Shown here piece after piece: positions 22,545 to 35,205 of a stretch of 64,000 nucleotides of DNA. The position numbers and the translations under genes are program-made. The notes under the pieces were generated by a model. That model saw nothing but the letters and a program-made list of their open reading frames with translations. It had not been told where the DNA came from and made no database searches. Each line of letters opens with the position of its first letter. Position 1 is the first letter of the stretch. Origin of the DNA: Aelia acuminata (taxonomy: Eukaryota > Arthropoda > Insecta > Hemiptera > Pentatomidae); assembly GCA_911387785.2 (NCBI GenBank), contig OU426979.1, forward strand, positions 75,839,533-75,903,532, given 5' to 3'.

Positions 22545-23050
22545 AAAAACACGAAGAATGGTAATCTTAGGATACGAATTTAGACAGTAAAGACTTATTG
22601 GCATTTAATATCATAGCAAATTATTAATGTTTGTCCGAAATAGGGAAAATCTGATTAAAAAGATAACGTTTCATTTATTATATGTGTCTTAAGTTGGTTT
22701 ACAGAAAATAAAATGTGAATTCTGGCGTTGATATCGAAGAACAGGCTCTTCTTAATGGCAAGTGACATTTTCTGCATTTTAATACTTGAATTTGTATTAG
22801 AAATATCACAGAGATACATTTAAGCAAGTACTGGAGTATAAGTTTTACCATCACCAAAGTGACTCGTAGGAGATCATGAAAGAAAGAAACGGAATAATCT
22901 CATATTTAACTTAAGTTAATAATTCTCCAATAGTGTTTGACGACGAGCAATTGAAACTCATTCCATTCTTGGAGTCAGTTTCGTAACTACTTTCGAACAA
23001 GAAGCGCCGGCGTCCAGACAAACGGTGACACATTAAATATTTGCATAATA
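22545..23050 (+). repeat. interspersed repeat R1, copy b
   Basis: This is the direct-orientation paralogue of 11810-12830, with matching blocks at 22625-22700, 22822-22929 and 22959-23045. It lacks the SINE. No ORF, TIR or LTR is visible, so the class is unknown. Confidence 0.6.
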
Positions 23051-26000
23051 AGATGAGTACTGAGGCAACAGCGGCGCTAGTGGCGATGACTCACCCGTTC
23101 CCCGCGGGGTCTATTCCTCTCAGTTTCGGGTCATCGAAAACATCGAAACAATTTCATGACCTACTAACAGTTCATATTCTCTTACATCATTCGATGTAAA
23201 GGCGCTATAAAAAATGAACATAATGACTCACGATTCGAAACGTATCTTTTAATAGATCGATAACTTTGAGAGAAAGAACTGGACTGGACTTCGAGTGGAC
23301 TTAGACAAGTAATGACTCCTGCCCCCTGTATCCAATCGTATATCGTCATGTCGTTTTCCAGTACGCCAATAGCCGCACGTAGGTTTCGGTTTATGGATGG
23401 TCTGTTTCGGGGAAATAAATATAGCTCTTAGGTATCTGCTGACTCTGAGCAGCCATAATCCATGGACCTAGAGAAAATTGTCAGTGTACTGGAACACAAA
23501 AGAGCTAAAAAGAGCCAATAAGTCATTCTATGAAGTAAGGCATGGGCCACAATGGGATCGGTTATGGAACTATAGGCACTCTGCCGCTGCATCCATGGGG
23601 ACGGTGATTAGCAGGTGCTTAAAGTTTGGGCTACCTCAGACATATACTTGGTAAAAAGACCACATCACTATTATGGGCGGTATGATACCACTTAAGTATC
23701 GATATTTCTTTCGATTTGCTACTTTTCCTAAAAGGTGAAATTAATCGAAAAAACTAGAAATCAGCGTTAATCGTTCATTGGGGATTGTGGATGGATATGA
23801 ATGAATAAATAAATCTCAGCAAGAACGGTGGGTAGCTGAATTAGAAGAATATTTTAACAAATTTTAGTACACATGCACATACCTAAAATCACCGTGGCAA
23901 CACACTGTTACATTAGTGGGCATGGGCAGAATTACCGGCTTGGTTTTTAGTTAAGGTAAAAATAATTTCACCTTTTTTCTTAACACCATCTTTAGTTCCA
24001 AGATAATAAACCTTTCTATAATTCAAATAATCATCGTTTATTAGAAGAAAATACTAGATAAACCCATTGTAAATACTTTCCCATTATTTCAACAAGTTTT
24101 TCCTTTTTCATTTCCCATCTCTATCAACATGAATTAATACACCTAATTAGGTAGATTTTGAGTTTATTGCTTTAAAAGTTTTTCTTTACTGCTTGGCAGT
24201 AACACATGGTTTACAAAAGAATATATTCCTGGGCTTCAACATCAATATCATAACTTTTTAAAACTTACAGTGTGCAAAAAGAATTTTGAAAATTAAATAA
24301 ATTAAGTTGAAGAAGAACTAATTTTTTCATAAAGTAATATAACTATACTTGTATGGCCTAAACTTTATCCTTTTTTTATATTAAATGCAAGAATCTTAAA
24401 CAGTTTTTTCGTCAATATTAAACCTTAAAGAAACTATAGCAAAGAACATACATTTTTACAATATACAGCATACATATATACAAAAGCAATTAAGGTCCAC
24501 AATCTCTAAACAACCACATATTGGATTTCGTGAATTTTTCTCTTGTAATACGTTTTTAAATGTAAAAATTTTGTATTTTTTTCTGATAACCAAATATTAA
24601 ACAGATTGATTCCATTTTTCCTAAAGCGAATCATCCATGCAGGATTAAGACCTAGGATAAGATTAAGACCCTAGCGATAAAATACCTTTGCCATTCTTTT
24701 GATTAGGTAATGTTTATTAAACATTTAGATTAGCTATGGAAATTTTCAAAAATAAAAATGCAATGGGAGCACTTAGAACATCCTTTCTCAAACGAGTAGA
24801 AATAAAACAGATATTAAGTTTGTAATTATAAACGATAATGATTACACAATATAGAATTTAATAATTATGATATTTGTGATAAATGATAAATAATGATAAT
24901 AATAAAGAAAAGTTTCTATAAGTAACGGAGGATGTAATGATGATTAAAATGTTATATCATTTACAAGATATAAAGTCGAGAATTACGTACGATCTGCTTT
25001 ATGATCTGTCATAATCTAATTAATTTCTTCTTATATTAATGAAATTTATATGTACATAATATATTTATTCATAATAATCCTTATTAGTAAAAAATAAAAT
25101 GGGAAGAGCTACCCGCTAGAGATTACCCTAAACGGACATTCAACAAATGATGCATTCAATTACCAAGGTTTAAAAGCAATAGATTGAAAGAGAAAACAAT
25201 GGCTTAGAGATAGCATGTAGCATAAGTTAAGGTTTTTTATTTACGTCTGCTGGTCCATTATAAATTAGCCAATTAAAAGCAGTATATCATTTTTAACTTT
25301 TTATTCTGTTATCGAAGAATGAGGGAATGGATTTTATGTCCTGTTAATTCTGTATAAGCAAATCACTTTAAAATGAAGTGATTTAAGAAAAATTATTTGC
25401 GTATAATCTATACACACTCACAAAAATATTGAAAAAAAAATTACCAAGATACGTGCCGCAACACTCTGTAAATTTTTAGCATTTGGATAAACCAATTATA
25501 ATAAATTAATCAAGAGTTCGATGATCCCTTTATTAGACACTTTTTATTATATCCATTTTAATTTTAATTTGATTTACTGTATTGCAAAATAAATACTTTA
25601 AATATTTGTAAATAACGTAAAGTAAATCAGTTCTTAAATACGTGAAAATCATAATACTTATCAACCATATACTTATTCGATCGATGGAATATATTTAGAT
25701 CTAGTGATCAAATTTCGAGCGATAATAATAGACATATTTCGAAACGTGGTATTAAAAAAGAATCGAAGCTGCTACACAGAAAAATCTTATCTTCTACGTC
25801 TTCATAGATTTCTCATTCGAAAATTTTATTTAGTTGGTTGAGTTTTTCATTATTTAAACCACTAATCGGTTCAATCGATAATTCATATTGAAAGACCTTA
25901 AAAACACAATGAGAAGGCGGATAAATAAATATGAAACTAGCAAAAGCAGTAATTTAATAGTATAATATAAATTGAGAATTCAAGGTAAATTCAATAAATT

Positions 26001-28004
26001 ATATAAATAAACTAGTTCCGGGCCGGATATTGGAAAGGGTATAGAAGCCACTTGACATAGTGCCTCGATGATTCGATGAGACAACGTGAAAACGTACATG
26101 ATAGGTAACATGTACAATAAAAATAATATGTAGGTACAGATATAGAACCTTATAGATAAATAGGTTAAAATTTACTTATTTATCTATTATAATCAATATA
26201 TATTATAAAGCAAAGTGTACAATGTGCGTGCCGAAAAGGCTCAAAAACGACTCCACGTAGGATTTAGGAAGTTATATCGTTGTTTAGCCATATGACTCCT
26301 AACGGAGAAGAAGGTTTCCGTTTTTCTCTTGAGAGTGTAAAATTGAAGAGAAAAAGACTGGAATTTTATGCCTCTCGCACCATTTAATTAGCGTCTCTGA
26401 GATCGAGATACGAGTTAATGAATGAAAAATTTAGTTCGAGCTCCAGACTACCAGGAAGCGCTAGGGTTCGTTTCACTCAATGTTTATTGTTCATTCATCC
26501 AGTTCAAATTGTAGAGGTTATATATTTGTTCAGCTGTTCATTTTAAATTACTAAAAAATTAAGCGAAAATAATTAGTTTCTCCTTTGCTTTCAAAATAAA
26601 ATAATGATTTTACATCTCTGCAATCAATTAGAAAACCAACTGGATTCCTTAAAGAATTAGTTTTCTCATAAGAAGGCTAATATATGATCAGCACATTACA
26701 TTCAATCTATATATAATATATACTTAAGTAAATTTAATGCAATATGAGTGAAGATTTCTTAGTAGTACCGTGAGCGAATAAAATCAGACATGAAAAAAGA
26801 GATGAATTGACTGAATATAAATCGAAAATAAAAAGTTTGAAGTGTTCTTATTGTATTTATGAAAAAGAAGTTGGTTTGATTACTATGTATGATGAGCATT
26901 CCAGTTGACAAAACGACTAACTCCAATAAAAGCATTCAAGATTTTATCATCCCTCATAGTTCAAGATAAAAAGAAATATGATGAAAAAATTGTGCCTTCA
27001 AGAAATTTTGGTTTTCACTTTGTAATAGTACTAAGATTCGAGGTATGCAGAACGTATACGGGGGGATATTTTAGGGAGGTTGAAATGGAAGCAAGGTCTT
27101 AAAAAAAAATTCTATGAATCTTCGGTAGTTTCTATACTTCTGAATCAAATAGGACCATCATAGTAGTCGGAGCTTAAGTTTTACTCGAAATATAATTTTT
27201 TTAACTGAGATACCAAATTTTTTAACTATAATCTAATAACTTATTATCTGCTGACTACTTGGAATGGGCTTATAGGATTCAGAATTCAGAAACCATCAAA
27301 AACGATGCATAACTCGACAAAGTTGCAGCAAAATTAATTGTTCATTTACTATTTTTAACCCACTGTAAATTATACAGGGTTCCTTATTTGGGCTCACTCT
27401 GCAGATCTCAAGTCTGCAGAATATTGATACCAAGTTAAAACCGAATTTTCAAGAAGGTGCTAATTTTGTTCCCTATTTCCTTTAATTTTAAAGTTTTTCT
27501 GGTAATAAAGCTACCACACAACTACCTGAGCGAAGCCGGGCACCCCAGCTAGTAACTTTATAAAAGCAGGTTGGTCGTGATATGGTATGGTTTTGACCAA
27601 CCTTTGATATGATCAAATTGCCTCATTAGGATGTTTTAGGGGGGGGGGGGGGGGGGGAGTACAATAGTCTTTTAAGGCAAGAAGGTTATTGCACAACAAA
27701 ATTGTGAATGAAATGCCAGTATGAAAAAACGAAAATTTCAAAAATAGAATTCCCAAAACGTTTTCAGCCTTTAGAAGAAAACATTTTTTTAAATTGACAA
27801 ACAATCTTTATGTTTAGTGCTACTCAGATATTTTGTAAAAGTGGATAATTTATAAAATATAAATTATAGCGTCAGTAGCTTCAACAGCGTCACAGATAAT
27901 AATTTTTAGCATAGGTACATCGTTTTGATTCAACTGAAATTTGATCGTTTCTTCAATAAAACGGTTGCTGATACTTCAGAAGTTTTTAAAATCAATTTAT
28001 GATG
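23051..28004. other. non-coding sequence
   Basis: A GC-richer block at 23050-23480 contains a TATAAAA near 23205 but no frame I can support. From 23700 to 27600 the DNA is AT-rich and featureless. At 27525-27553 AGCGAAGCCGGGC followed by GCTAGT resembles the 3' terminus of some Helitrons, but no 5' end is visible. A run of 17 G lies at 27641-27658. No gene is supported. Confidence 0.4.
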
Positions 28005-28012
28005 ATCCTGAG

Positions 28013-28303
28013 CAAGGGCGTCCGCAGGTTTTCATCTAGGGTGGTAAATTGTTTGTCTATGTTTATGGGGGATGCTGGTAAAATTCTTTTACCTAGGGAA
28101 AGGTTAAGATATTAAGAGGTATTCCGACCTTATTAGGCTCAATTAAGCTTTCAAATAAAACTTATTTAAAAATTAAAATGTTTGTTTATATAATGTTTGA
28201 TAACTATAGTAAATGAATAAGAATTTATTTAATTTACAGTTTTTATTTCTCAAAATTTAATGGGGGAGGCAGCTGGTCTCCCCTACTCCCGCGGACGCCC
28301 ATG
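28013..28303. mobile_element. hAT-type MITE 1
   Basis: The ends CAAGGGCGTCCGCAGG and CCCGCGGACGCCCATG are inverted repeats, and the element is flanked by a perfect 8-bp direct repeat ATCCTGAG (28005-28012 and 28304-28311), the duplication size of hAT elements. The 291-bp AT-rich body has no ORF. It depends on a transposase supplied elsewhere. Its ends differ from those of the large hAT element at 13.2-20.2 kb, so that element is not an obvious partner. Confidence 0.85.
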
Positions 28304-28577
28304 ATCCTGAGCCTTTGCGATGCCAGATATTCGTTAATGAGCCCAACCCTAATTATACTTGGAGAGAAAAAATATGAGAAACCCCACTATAGAATCTTAG
28401 TGTCATTAAATAAGCAAATAACTAATTAAGTAAAGGGTCTAGTTATGTTACTCCTAACTCTATCCTTTTGTAAGGATTTTTTTAATTTCTTTCCCATGAG
28501 CATCACCTTTTTTATAGAAAATCTTTTGGTTCGAGTCCCGCATGTCGTTCAAATTTACAAATAAATTGGTCTAATTA
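28304..28577. other. spacer
   Basis: No gene is seen. The end at 28570-28600 holds an (AGAAT)n-like run that fits the microsatellite tail of the adjoining minus-strand LINE fragment. Confidence 0.4.
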
Positions 28578-29018
28578 GAATAGAATAGTATAGAATAAGG
28601 CTTAACGGACCAGAAGGCCCGATACCGACACCAACAATCGTTCTCAATAAACATCCATCCACCTCCCCCCAGATCAGCCCTCACCGAATCTTCCCACCTT
28701 CGCCTAGGCTTACCCCTCGGTCTTTTTCCAGTCGGTAAAGCGTTTATCAATCGTTTAGGTATTCGTTCGCAACTAAAACTCACAATTTTGCATACCCACT
28801 TAAACTGGCGCGCAGGTGAAGATTAACAGTTGACTATCTCTCACCTCTATACCTTTACATAGTACTTTATTTTCAAAAATCTTAATTTCTCATCTAATAA
28901 TAGTTCTCTAATCTCATTTAATGGTTTCTCATCCCATACTGTAAGCGGCCATGTTTCACATCCGTAGAGAACCGTCAGAAGAATCACAGTTTTGTAAATC
29001 CTAATTTTTATATTTCGG
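28578..29018 (-). pseudogene. decayed non-LTR retrotransposon, C-terminal part of ORF2
   Basis: Read on the minus strand from 29018, the frame gives IKIRIYKTVILLTVLYGCETW, the thumb/connection signature of RTE- and Jockey-like reverse transcriptases, followed after a stop by ERIPKR and GKRPRGKPRRRWEDSV, typical of the extreme C-terminus of such ORFs. A stop codon and frame shifts break it. The 3' side ends in an (ATTCT)n-like tail near 28600. It belongs with 29450-29590, from which it is separated by ~370 bp of unrelated sequence. Confidence 0.75.
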
Positions 29019-29189
29019 AATATAAGGGGTGAGCTAAGTAATTTAGCAACCGAAAAATAACAAGAATTTCCCGCCTTTAAATTTCCTACGGCTTAATTTC
29101 TCAACGGCTTCAAACATTTCCTCTTATAATAAGGTTGAAAATAGTCCGGGGAGGCGGTCAATAAAATACAAAATAGTATAAAACTTTTA

Positions 29190-29236
29190 TTGTTGCCGAC
29201 GTTTCGACCCAACTATGCAGCTCTTCGTCAGGGCTA
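29190..29236 (-). other. hammerhead-core-like motif, possible Penelope LTR remnant
   Basis: On the minus strand CTGACGA (29225-29231) is followed 19 bases later by GAAAC (29201-29205), matching the two conserved strands of a hammerhead ribozyme core, CUGANGA and GAAA. Penelope-like elements carry such ribozymes in their LTRs. The stem II bases pair only partly, so it is probably degenerate. It lies in the ~370-bp insert that splits the LINE fragment. Confidence 0.3.
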
Positions 29237-29449
29237 AATAAACAAGACACAGACAGAAATATGAGTAATTAGGACAAAGAATATGAACTGGCTAGATAAA
29301 ATATAAAAAATATGAAAAAAACCAAAGAATATGAATTGACTAGATAAAATTTAAATGGCTGTAAACTTAAGGTTAAGCATATACTTTATATACACAAGGT
29401 GTAATGGTATACACCGTTATATACACCGTTTCTGCAGCTAACCATATAT

Positions 29450-29590
29450 TTTGCTTTTTCCGTGTTTATTTCTCGTCCTACTTCTTTGCCGGCTTTCATC
29501 AATGCTTTTGTATTTAGTTCTATCGTTTCCATGTCATCGCAAAACCAAATCATCGGCCTAGCCTGGTATGGTCTAATTAACATTTCCATT
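29450..29590 (-). pseudogene. decayed non-LTR retrotransposon, catalytic region fragment
   Basis: The minus-strand frame contains WFCDDMETI, a variant of the FADD catalytic box, then KALMKAGKEVGREINTEKAKYMVS, the normal spacing and follow-on motif (INTEKTKYM type) of RTE-like LINEs. The alanine of FADD is changed to cysteine. The upstream part of the reverse transcriptase and the endonuclease are missing. It is a dead fragment of the same element as 28578-29018. Confidence 0.7.
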
Positions 29591-29599
29591 AATTCTCTT

Positions 29600-30637
29600 C
29601 ACAACAATACTATGAAAAAGTAACATGAGTCCATTAGGAGACCAAATTACATACTAGAGTGTAGTGTATGGAGTCGGCAGAGTTCTACATAAACAAACAA
29701 ACTCATTAATCACACAAAAAAGAAAGAAAAAATGATTTCTTCATAAACTATTGAAATTAATTATGAGAAATAATCACGCTAGCAATGTTAATCTGGAGGC
29801 GGATATTGAAAAGGCGTTGATGGGCTAATCTTATTAAGGTCAGGAGGATGCATCGCTTAGCGCTGTCATCCTCTAACCTCATAGGATCTATCATTAACCT
29901 CCCAACTCTAAGATTAGCCAAAATAAAAAATAGCACTGTTTGGAGACAGGTATAAAATCCAATAATGGATGTAATAATATACATAGGCTGTGTGTTTAGT
30001 AAATAAATTATAAGAAGGACAAATAATAAATGACTCCTTAAGCAAATCAATGTGGGTTAATTAGGAGAAACTTAATGATAGAGCATGACCAGGGCAAAGT
30101 AAGAGGTAGAATATATGGTCCGATTTTTTACCAACGAAAATATCGTTATCTTCTGATTAAAGATATTTAATTTATTTTAAGTAATCATTCGATAAAATTA
30201 AAAATGTGGTTCCAATCTTGATGGCTATCTTAAAAAAAAAAAAAATTACAATTTTTCCATTAAAGCACTACCTAACTTCCTCTTCTTATCAAAACAAAAC
30301 ATAAATGTTTTGTCGTAAAAAGTTATTAATCAATTTATTTTTATATTTATAGTTTATAATAATAGGCTAAAACGTTCAAAAAATTATAACCCTATTTTTA
30401 TTTACAGCAATAACGTTCTAATCCATCTATGTTTTAGCAAAATTGATCTTATAATATATAAAAAGTAAGCAAAAATAATTTATTATTATAAAATAGTAAA
30501 GTCTGTGTCTTGTGAATTCGATGTATACAAAAGTAAAAATAATTAATACCCTGATTTCCAAAAAAAAAGTTTTTTTTTACAATTAAGTTATGTAAAAAAA
30601 AAAAAAAAAAAAAAAAGCAATATAGTATAATGTATAT

Positions 30638-30700
<63 letters not shown>

Positions 30701-31292
30701 CGTGTCCCTAAGTGGGTACCGTAAAACTAATTTTGAAAACGCAAAAGCATGAAATAAGATAAATTTTAAGGAATAAAATCAAGAGGTGGCACAGGTGTTG
30801 TGTTGAAGATAGAAATCGCACATATTCTTTTTTACACCTTTATTGTCAGGTACTGGAATGGAAAGCATTGGTGTATGACAGGTGCGCATCCTCCCTCCTT
30901 TAGTTGATCCAACAATACCGCCCCCTTGACAAAGCTCGCCTCTATGGTTCATCATGGGAATAGAAAAAGGAAGATCTTACTCCTAGCTTTTCTCCGATCG
31001 ATCCCTTTTGATGCGAATAGGTGGAAAGGTACGTCTGTTAACCTAAATCCGAGGTATTCTGAAGCTTTCTCGTCGGAGCTGCGTCTCCATAATCAGTTTT
31101 CACCAATTCCCGAAATCCCTAAATTGAGAAAAAAAAAAAAAAATAAAATAAATGTAGTAATTCAGTCATGTTCCGAAAAAATGGCTTATAGACCCATTTG
31201 TCACTTCTCTACAAATAATATAAAACCTTTCACCCTTTTGTACTATATTTCATTGTGTTATCTCAAAAGTAGGCAGTTTAAGGTCTATTGTT
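29600..31292. other. non-coding sequence
   Basis: AT-rich sequence with poly-A (30594-30616) and a long (AT)n run. The block 30780-31120 is GC-richer and open for 164 codons in one forward frame, but the residues resemble no known family and part of the frame runs into a MITE; I do not support a gene. Confidence 0.4.
30641..30694. repeat. (AT)n microsatellite
   Basis: An uninterrupted AT dinucleotide run of about 54 bases, preceded by a run of more than 20 A at 30594-30616. Likely to be length-variable. Confidence 0.95.
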
Positions 31293-31300
31293 GTTACGCA

Positions 31301-31558
31301 CATGGGCGTCACCAGAACCAAATTTTGGGAGGGACGTGTCAATATCCTCATAGATGGACTAAATTCGAGGGGCTAAAAGTTGAAATAACAACGCCTACCT
31401 ACAACTGTTGGGAAATTTAATTCCTCCTTCAACAATGTATTTTAAGGGAATTTATAAAACTTGCCAATTTATGTCTCAGAGTTTAGATAGTTGCCCCCTT
31501 TCAAGACATTGTTGGGCGCGTCGCTCCCCCCCCCCCCCTCCCGACGGTGACGCTCTAG
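31301..31558. mobile_element. hAT-type MITE 2
   Basis: The ends CATGGGCGTCACC and, in reverse, CTAGAGCGTCACC are inverted repeats and the flanks are a perfect 8-bp duplication GTTACGCA (31293-31300 and 31559-31566). The 258-bp body includes a long C-run near the right end and has no coding function. Its GGGCGTC core resembles MITE 1, so both may use a related transposase. Confidence 0.85.
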
Positions 31559-31566
31559 GTTACGCA

Positions 31567-34332
31567 CAACAGTTTTCTGAAGTTAACCAATGAATTACAG
31601 TTACATCTGAAACAGGAATTAAACCTGTGTCTAAGAAAAGTATTGCACTTTCTAGTTTCAAAAATGTAAAACTTGAAGAAACCAAAAGTAAAAAAACCAT
31701 CGTGGTGAAAACTACATAAACTCCTGTAAGGACACTTGGGTGTGAAAAAATAATAAGGAAAAATTCATAAAATATTAATTATATTCAAATAATTAACCCA
31801 ATTTATATTTTATTTCCATTAAAATGTTTTATTAATTGTTGTTTTTTCGTACAAAATAGCATTTCTGGAAACATGGCGAAAACCATTAGTCACAAAATTC
31901 TGCCTTTATAGACCAAGCTATTTACAATTATAATTATTAATTTGTTACCTGGGGTAAACAACTAAACAACCAATTCTATTTATTTTTTACTTAAATTTAA
32001 CAATACGGATTTCAATACCGTTATGAATAGGTACTTTCGGAACGTGGCTCATTATACACCTCTGGTGCACTGAACCATGGTATATTTAATATTATGGTTA
32101 ACTAACTTATTAATTAATAATTATGTTTAACAGGTCGCTAACTGAATGTCTTGAAGCTAAAATATAGAATAAACCATTTATCTAAGAAATAAATAGTGCA
32201 TTGATATAGATCTTAGAATTTTATGATATTGTCTATTTATGTTTGCAGTAGCCTCGAGAAAGGTTACTTCAATTGTGGTAATTTGGAAGAGCCCATTATG
32301 ATTCACACCCCCGCTAGTTGGGGACCGGGGCTAATGCTCAATACTTAGGCTCGGATTAGCCCATGAATCATCGTGGGAGGAAGAAAAGAAATCAAGAGGG
32401 ACAATATATCATGATTGCTAGAAAGTGAACTCATATCTTCTCGCTATAGTCATCGAAGCGGAAGATAGGCCGGGGAAATGGCTCGCGGATTAATCTGGCT
32501 TCGTCACCGCTCCCAGATCGCTGCACCTAGAGCGGTAGTTACGAGAGCGATCTTCATGTCTACAGCTTGTCATCTCTTCCGCGGTATATCAATCTTGAAT
32601 ATGTCAATGAGCTCGCAGTTTTGAAGGGGAAAAGTCTACTCATTCCATGCTGATGCCTCTCGCTCACCCCAACCCAAATTCTTCTAAACTTTTTGAAGAA
32701 CCGTGTTTTTTCACTTGCTTATGTATTTACTTAAAATACCCAATTTATAAAATCTGGGTATAACCCAAACCCTAAAATCATTCAACCCTAAAGTCTATCC
32801 ACTGCTGCTCATACTGCATAGAAAATCACATACAGTTTTATTCACTTTCTTTTAACCAAAACCTTTCAATAAACTATAGATAATAATTTAAATTAATTAT
32901 ATTAAAGATATTTCAAATTAAAAACTAAAAGGTACTGATTATAGTGTATTTCTTTTTATAGCTTGTATAATTTTTGGAGTGTTATGAAAATATTGGAGTA
33001 TATGGATTAAAAAAAATTATACTTATATATTAGAGAACAGAATTATGAAAATATTAAATTAAAGATCATGGGAGGTCAATGGTTCATGACTCATCCTCAA
33101 ATATTTTGGCTTTCCAATTGTTTTTTATTTTTTACGATCAATACAATTAGGTAGTTACTATGCCCTAAACATAACACTTTTAGTTTAGATCACAGTCATT
33201 CTTATTACAAGGTGATGATCCTATATAAAAATGGTGCTGTTAGTCACGTGATTGTGAGACAGGGGGTCATGACACCTCCCCCAAATTTCATTATAAATCC
33301 GCTCCTGTTAAAGGCGTCTAAGGAAGGTAGTCTACGTAGGTAGGCGTCTTCTGTGGTGATGTACCGTATGTTTATACCATATTGTCACCAAAAAATTAAC
33401 ATAGAAAAATAATACTTTTGAGTAAATAACGTAAAAACGTATTTTCAATTATTAGAGTAAAAAGTTTAGCAATTGTACAGAAAATTCCATTTAGAGAAAG
33501 GTCGATTTTTTAATTGAATATTGTTTATTATTTTTTTACCGGGACAGATAAAGATATGCTGTAATAAAAAATTACTTTTAAAAACAATTCATTCAGACTA
33601 GACTAGACTAGCAGCCTTTCGGAACAAGAGATCAGGCTCAAACACCCTCCATTATATAACATCAAGACAGTTCGCGTTATTTCGTCAAAATAATTATAAG
33701 GAATATAAACTTTCCAAAGGAATCTTAAGAGATATCCCTCAAAGGCTTATGCAATGTGTTATGATGTTTTAGTTAGAGGGCCTCTAAAAAACATAAATTT
33801 CGTAATAACATCTTTAAATCCGAAGCCGCTCTTAGAGGTATTAATGATAAATTCTTAAAGCCTTAACCTATTAAGTAAAGTAATTCTCAATATCAATTCT
33901 ATTTACTGATCCGTATTATAGAAATACTGCTATTGTGTGATAAATGGGCCGAAAAGTTTAACATTTTGATCAAACACATTCGTCGTGACCTTTAACGGAA
34001 TCCCAACCGCCCACAGTTTGACAGTTACGAACACTTCATAACCTTTCTTTTAAAAGAATGTAGAGTGATGTTTTTTTTAATTTTTTATTTACCTTAGCTT
34101 TGACTAGAGAGAAATACAAACAGTAAAAAATAAATAAAACACGTCGAGGCTAGAGCCCAATAGGTATAGCCAATCAAAATAATATCTGATTTGTTATTTA
34201 AATAACGGAATATATTTTCTTATACAATGGCTGAATACTTTATACATACGTTGTTTAAATAACTCTACGGCAAATAAGTTATTTTATTCAACTGTCCATT
34301 ATATCTGTCAGTGGCAGAATTTATAGCAAAAA
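31567..34332. other. non-coding sequence
   Basis: AT-rich with a GC-richer block at 32270-32700 that has no recognisable frame. At 33265-33310 the minus strand reads CAGGAGCGGATTTATAATG, like one end of a hAT element, without a visible partner end. Short GACTA repeats occur at 33597-33612. No gene is supported. Confidence 0.4.
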
Positions 34333-34557
34333 GACTGTCAAGAGTATATTTAATTTATTTTTTATTAATAATTAAGTTTTTTAAAACAGTCTCTTAGTTT
34401 TTATTGTATTATAAAGCGAAGGTTTCAGTGTTTACCACCAAATTAAACTAAAAAATATACATTTTTATAGATTGTAAATTACACATCCATTAGTTGAATT
34501 ACTGCCGGAGTAAACGGATGGTCTTCCTTGTTATCAGTAAGCTATTCCAAAAATGTT

Positions 34558-34708
34558 AATTCAATCTTTATTCGTGGGTAACTACCTTTTTTAAATTAAC
34601 TTATATATTAATTTAATTTATAAATAATTTAAATATTTTATTTCTTCAAAAATAAAATATTTAAAATTAATTTAAAAAAGGTGGTTACCCACGAATAAAG
34701 ATTGAATT
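34558..34708. repeat. 151-bp near-perfect palindrome
   Basis: The arms 34558-34596 and 34669-34708 match at all but one or two positions (AATTCAATCTTTATTCGTGG and its complement). The centre contains a further inverted repeat, AAATATTTTATTT...AAATAAAATATTT. One arm has an extra ~30 bp. As DNA it could form a cruciform, as RNA a long hairpin. Confidence 0.9.
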
Positions 34709-34851
34709 AATATAAAATAATTTAAAATTGACGTTCGCAAGAGATACCAAAAATTGAACAAAAGTTGTCTACCTCCCGTTACTACTCGCGAAAATTGCGA
34801 GATCGGGGGAGAGGTATCAGTATCAGGAAGGATGGGCTCCGCTTGGAAGCG

Positions 34852-34924
34852 AGCTCTGTGGTGTAATGGTTACCATACCGCGCATGTAACGCGGGGGACC
34901 CGGGTTCGACTCTCGGTAGTGCCC
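34852..34924 (+). tRNA. tRNA-like sequence (tRNA-Asp-derived), decayed
   Basis: The 73-nt sequence has an A-box region (GTGTAATGG), anticodon stem CCGCG/CGCGG around loop CATGTAA, T stem-loop CCGGG-TTCGACT-CTCGG with B box GGTTCGACTC, and a 7-bp acceptor arm with two mismatches. Position 33 is A, not the universal U, so it is unlikely to be a working tRNA. The 3' half resembles tRNA-Asp. It is part of a dispersed repeat, not an isolated gene. Confidence 0.55.
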
Positions 34925-35205
34925 AATCTTTTCTCTTCCAAAATAAAATATTTATTCCAAAAACACTTAATATATAATAAATCTCAAAATAATTATGTGA
35001 TAATCATAATTATAATTTTTAATTAAATGATCCTAATTTAGAATTGTAACAGACTCCTACGTTGTAATAAAAAATTATGAAAAAAGAACATGTGACAATG
35101 TTTTTGGAAAATTTTTATGTGTAATTTGCAATCTATAGAAATGTATATTTTTTCGATGAATATGGTGCTGAGCACTGAAAACTACGCTGTATTGATAAAA
35201 GAAAT

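Larger units (their letters stand above)
34333..34990 (+). repeat. tRNA-bearing palindromic repeat, copy A (empty LINE site)
   Basis: A ~308-bp block (34333-34640) is about 96% identical to 43080-43390. It is followed by a large palindrome, a short stem-loop (34769-34814) and a tRNA-like sequence. The order is the same as in the copy at 43.08-49.07 kb, where a LINE has inserted; copy A still has the uninterrupted site. No ORF is present. The family could be a SINE-like or satellite-like repeat using the tRNA promoter; its mode of spread is not evident. Confidence 0.75.

Noticed and set aside
27525..27553. Helitron 3' end
   Set aside because: Only a short AGCGAAGCCGGGC...GCTAGT resemblance; no matching 5' TC end or helicase sequence was found.
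30926..31420. 164-codon forward frame
   Set aside because: The residues match no family I know and the end of the frame runs into hAT MITE 2.
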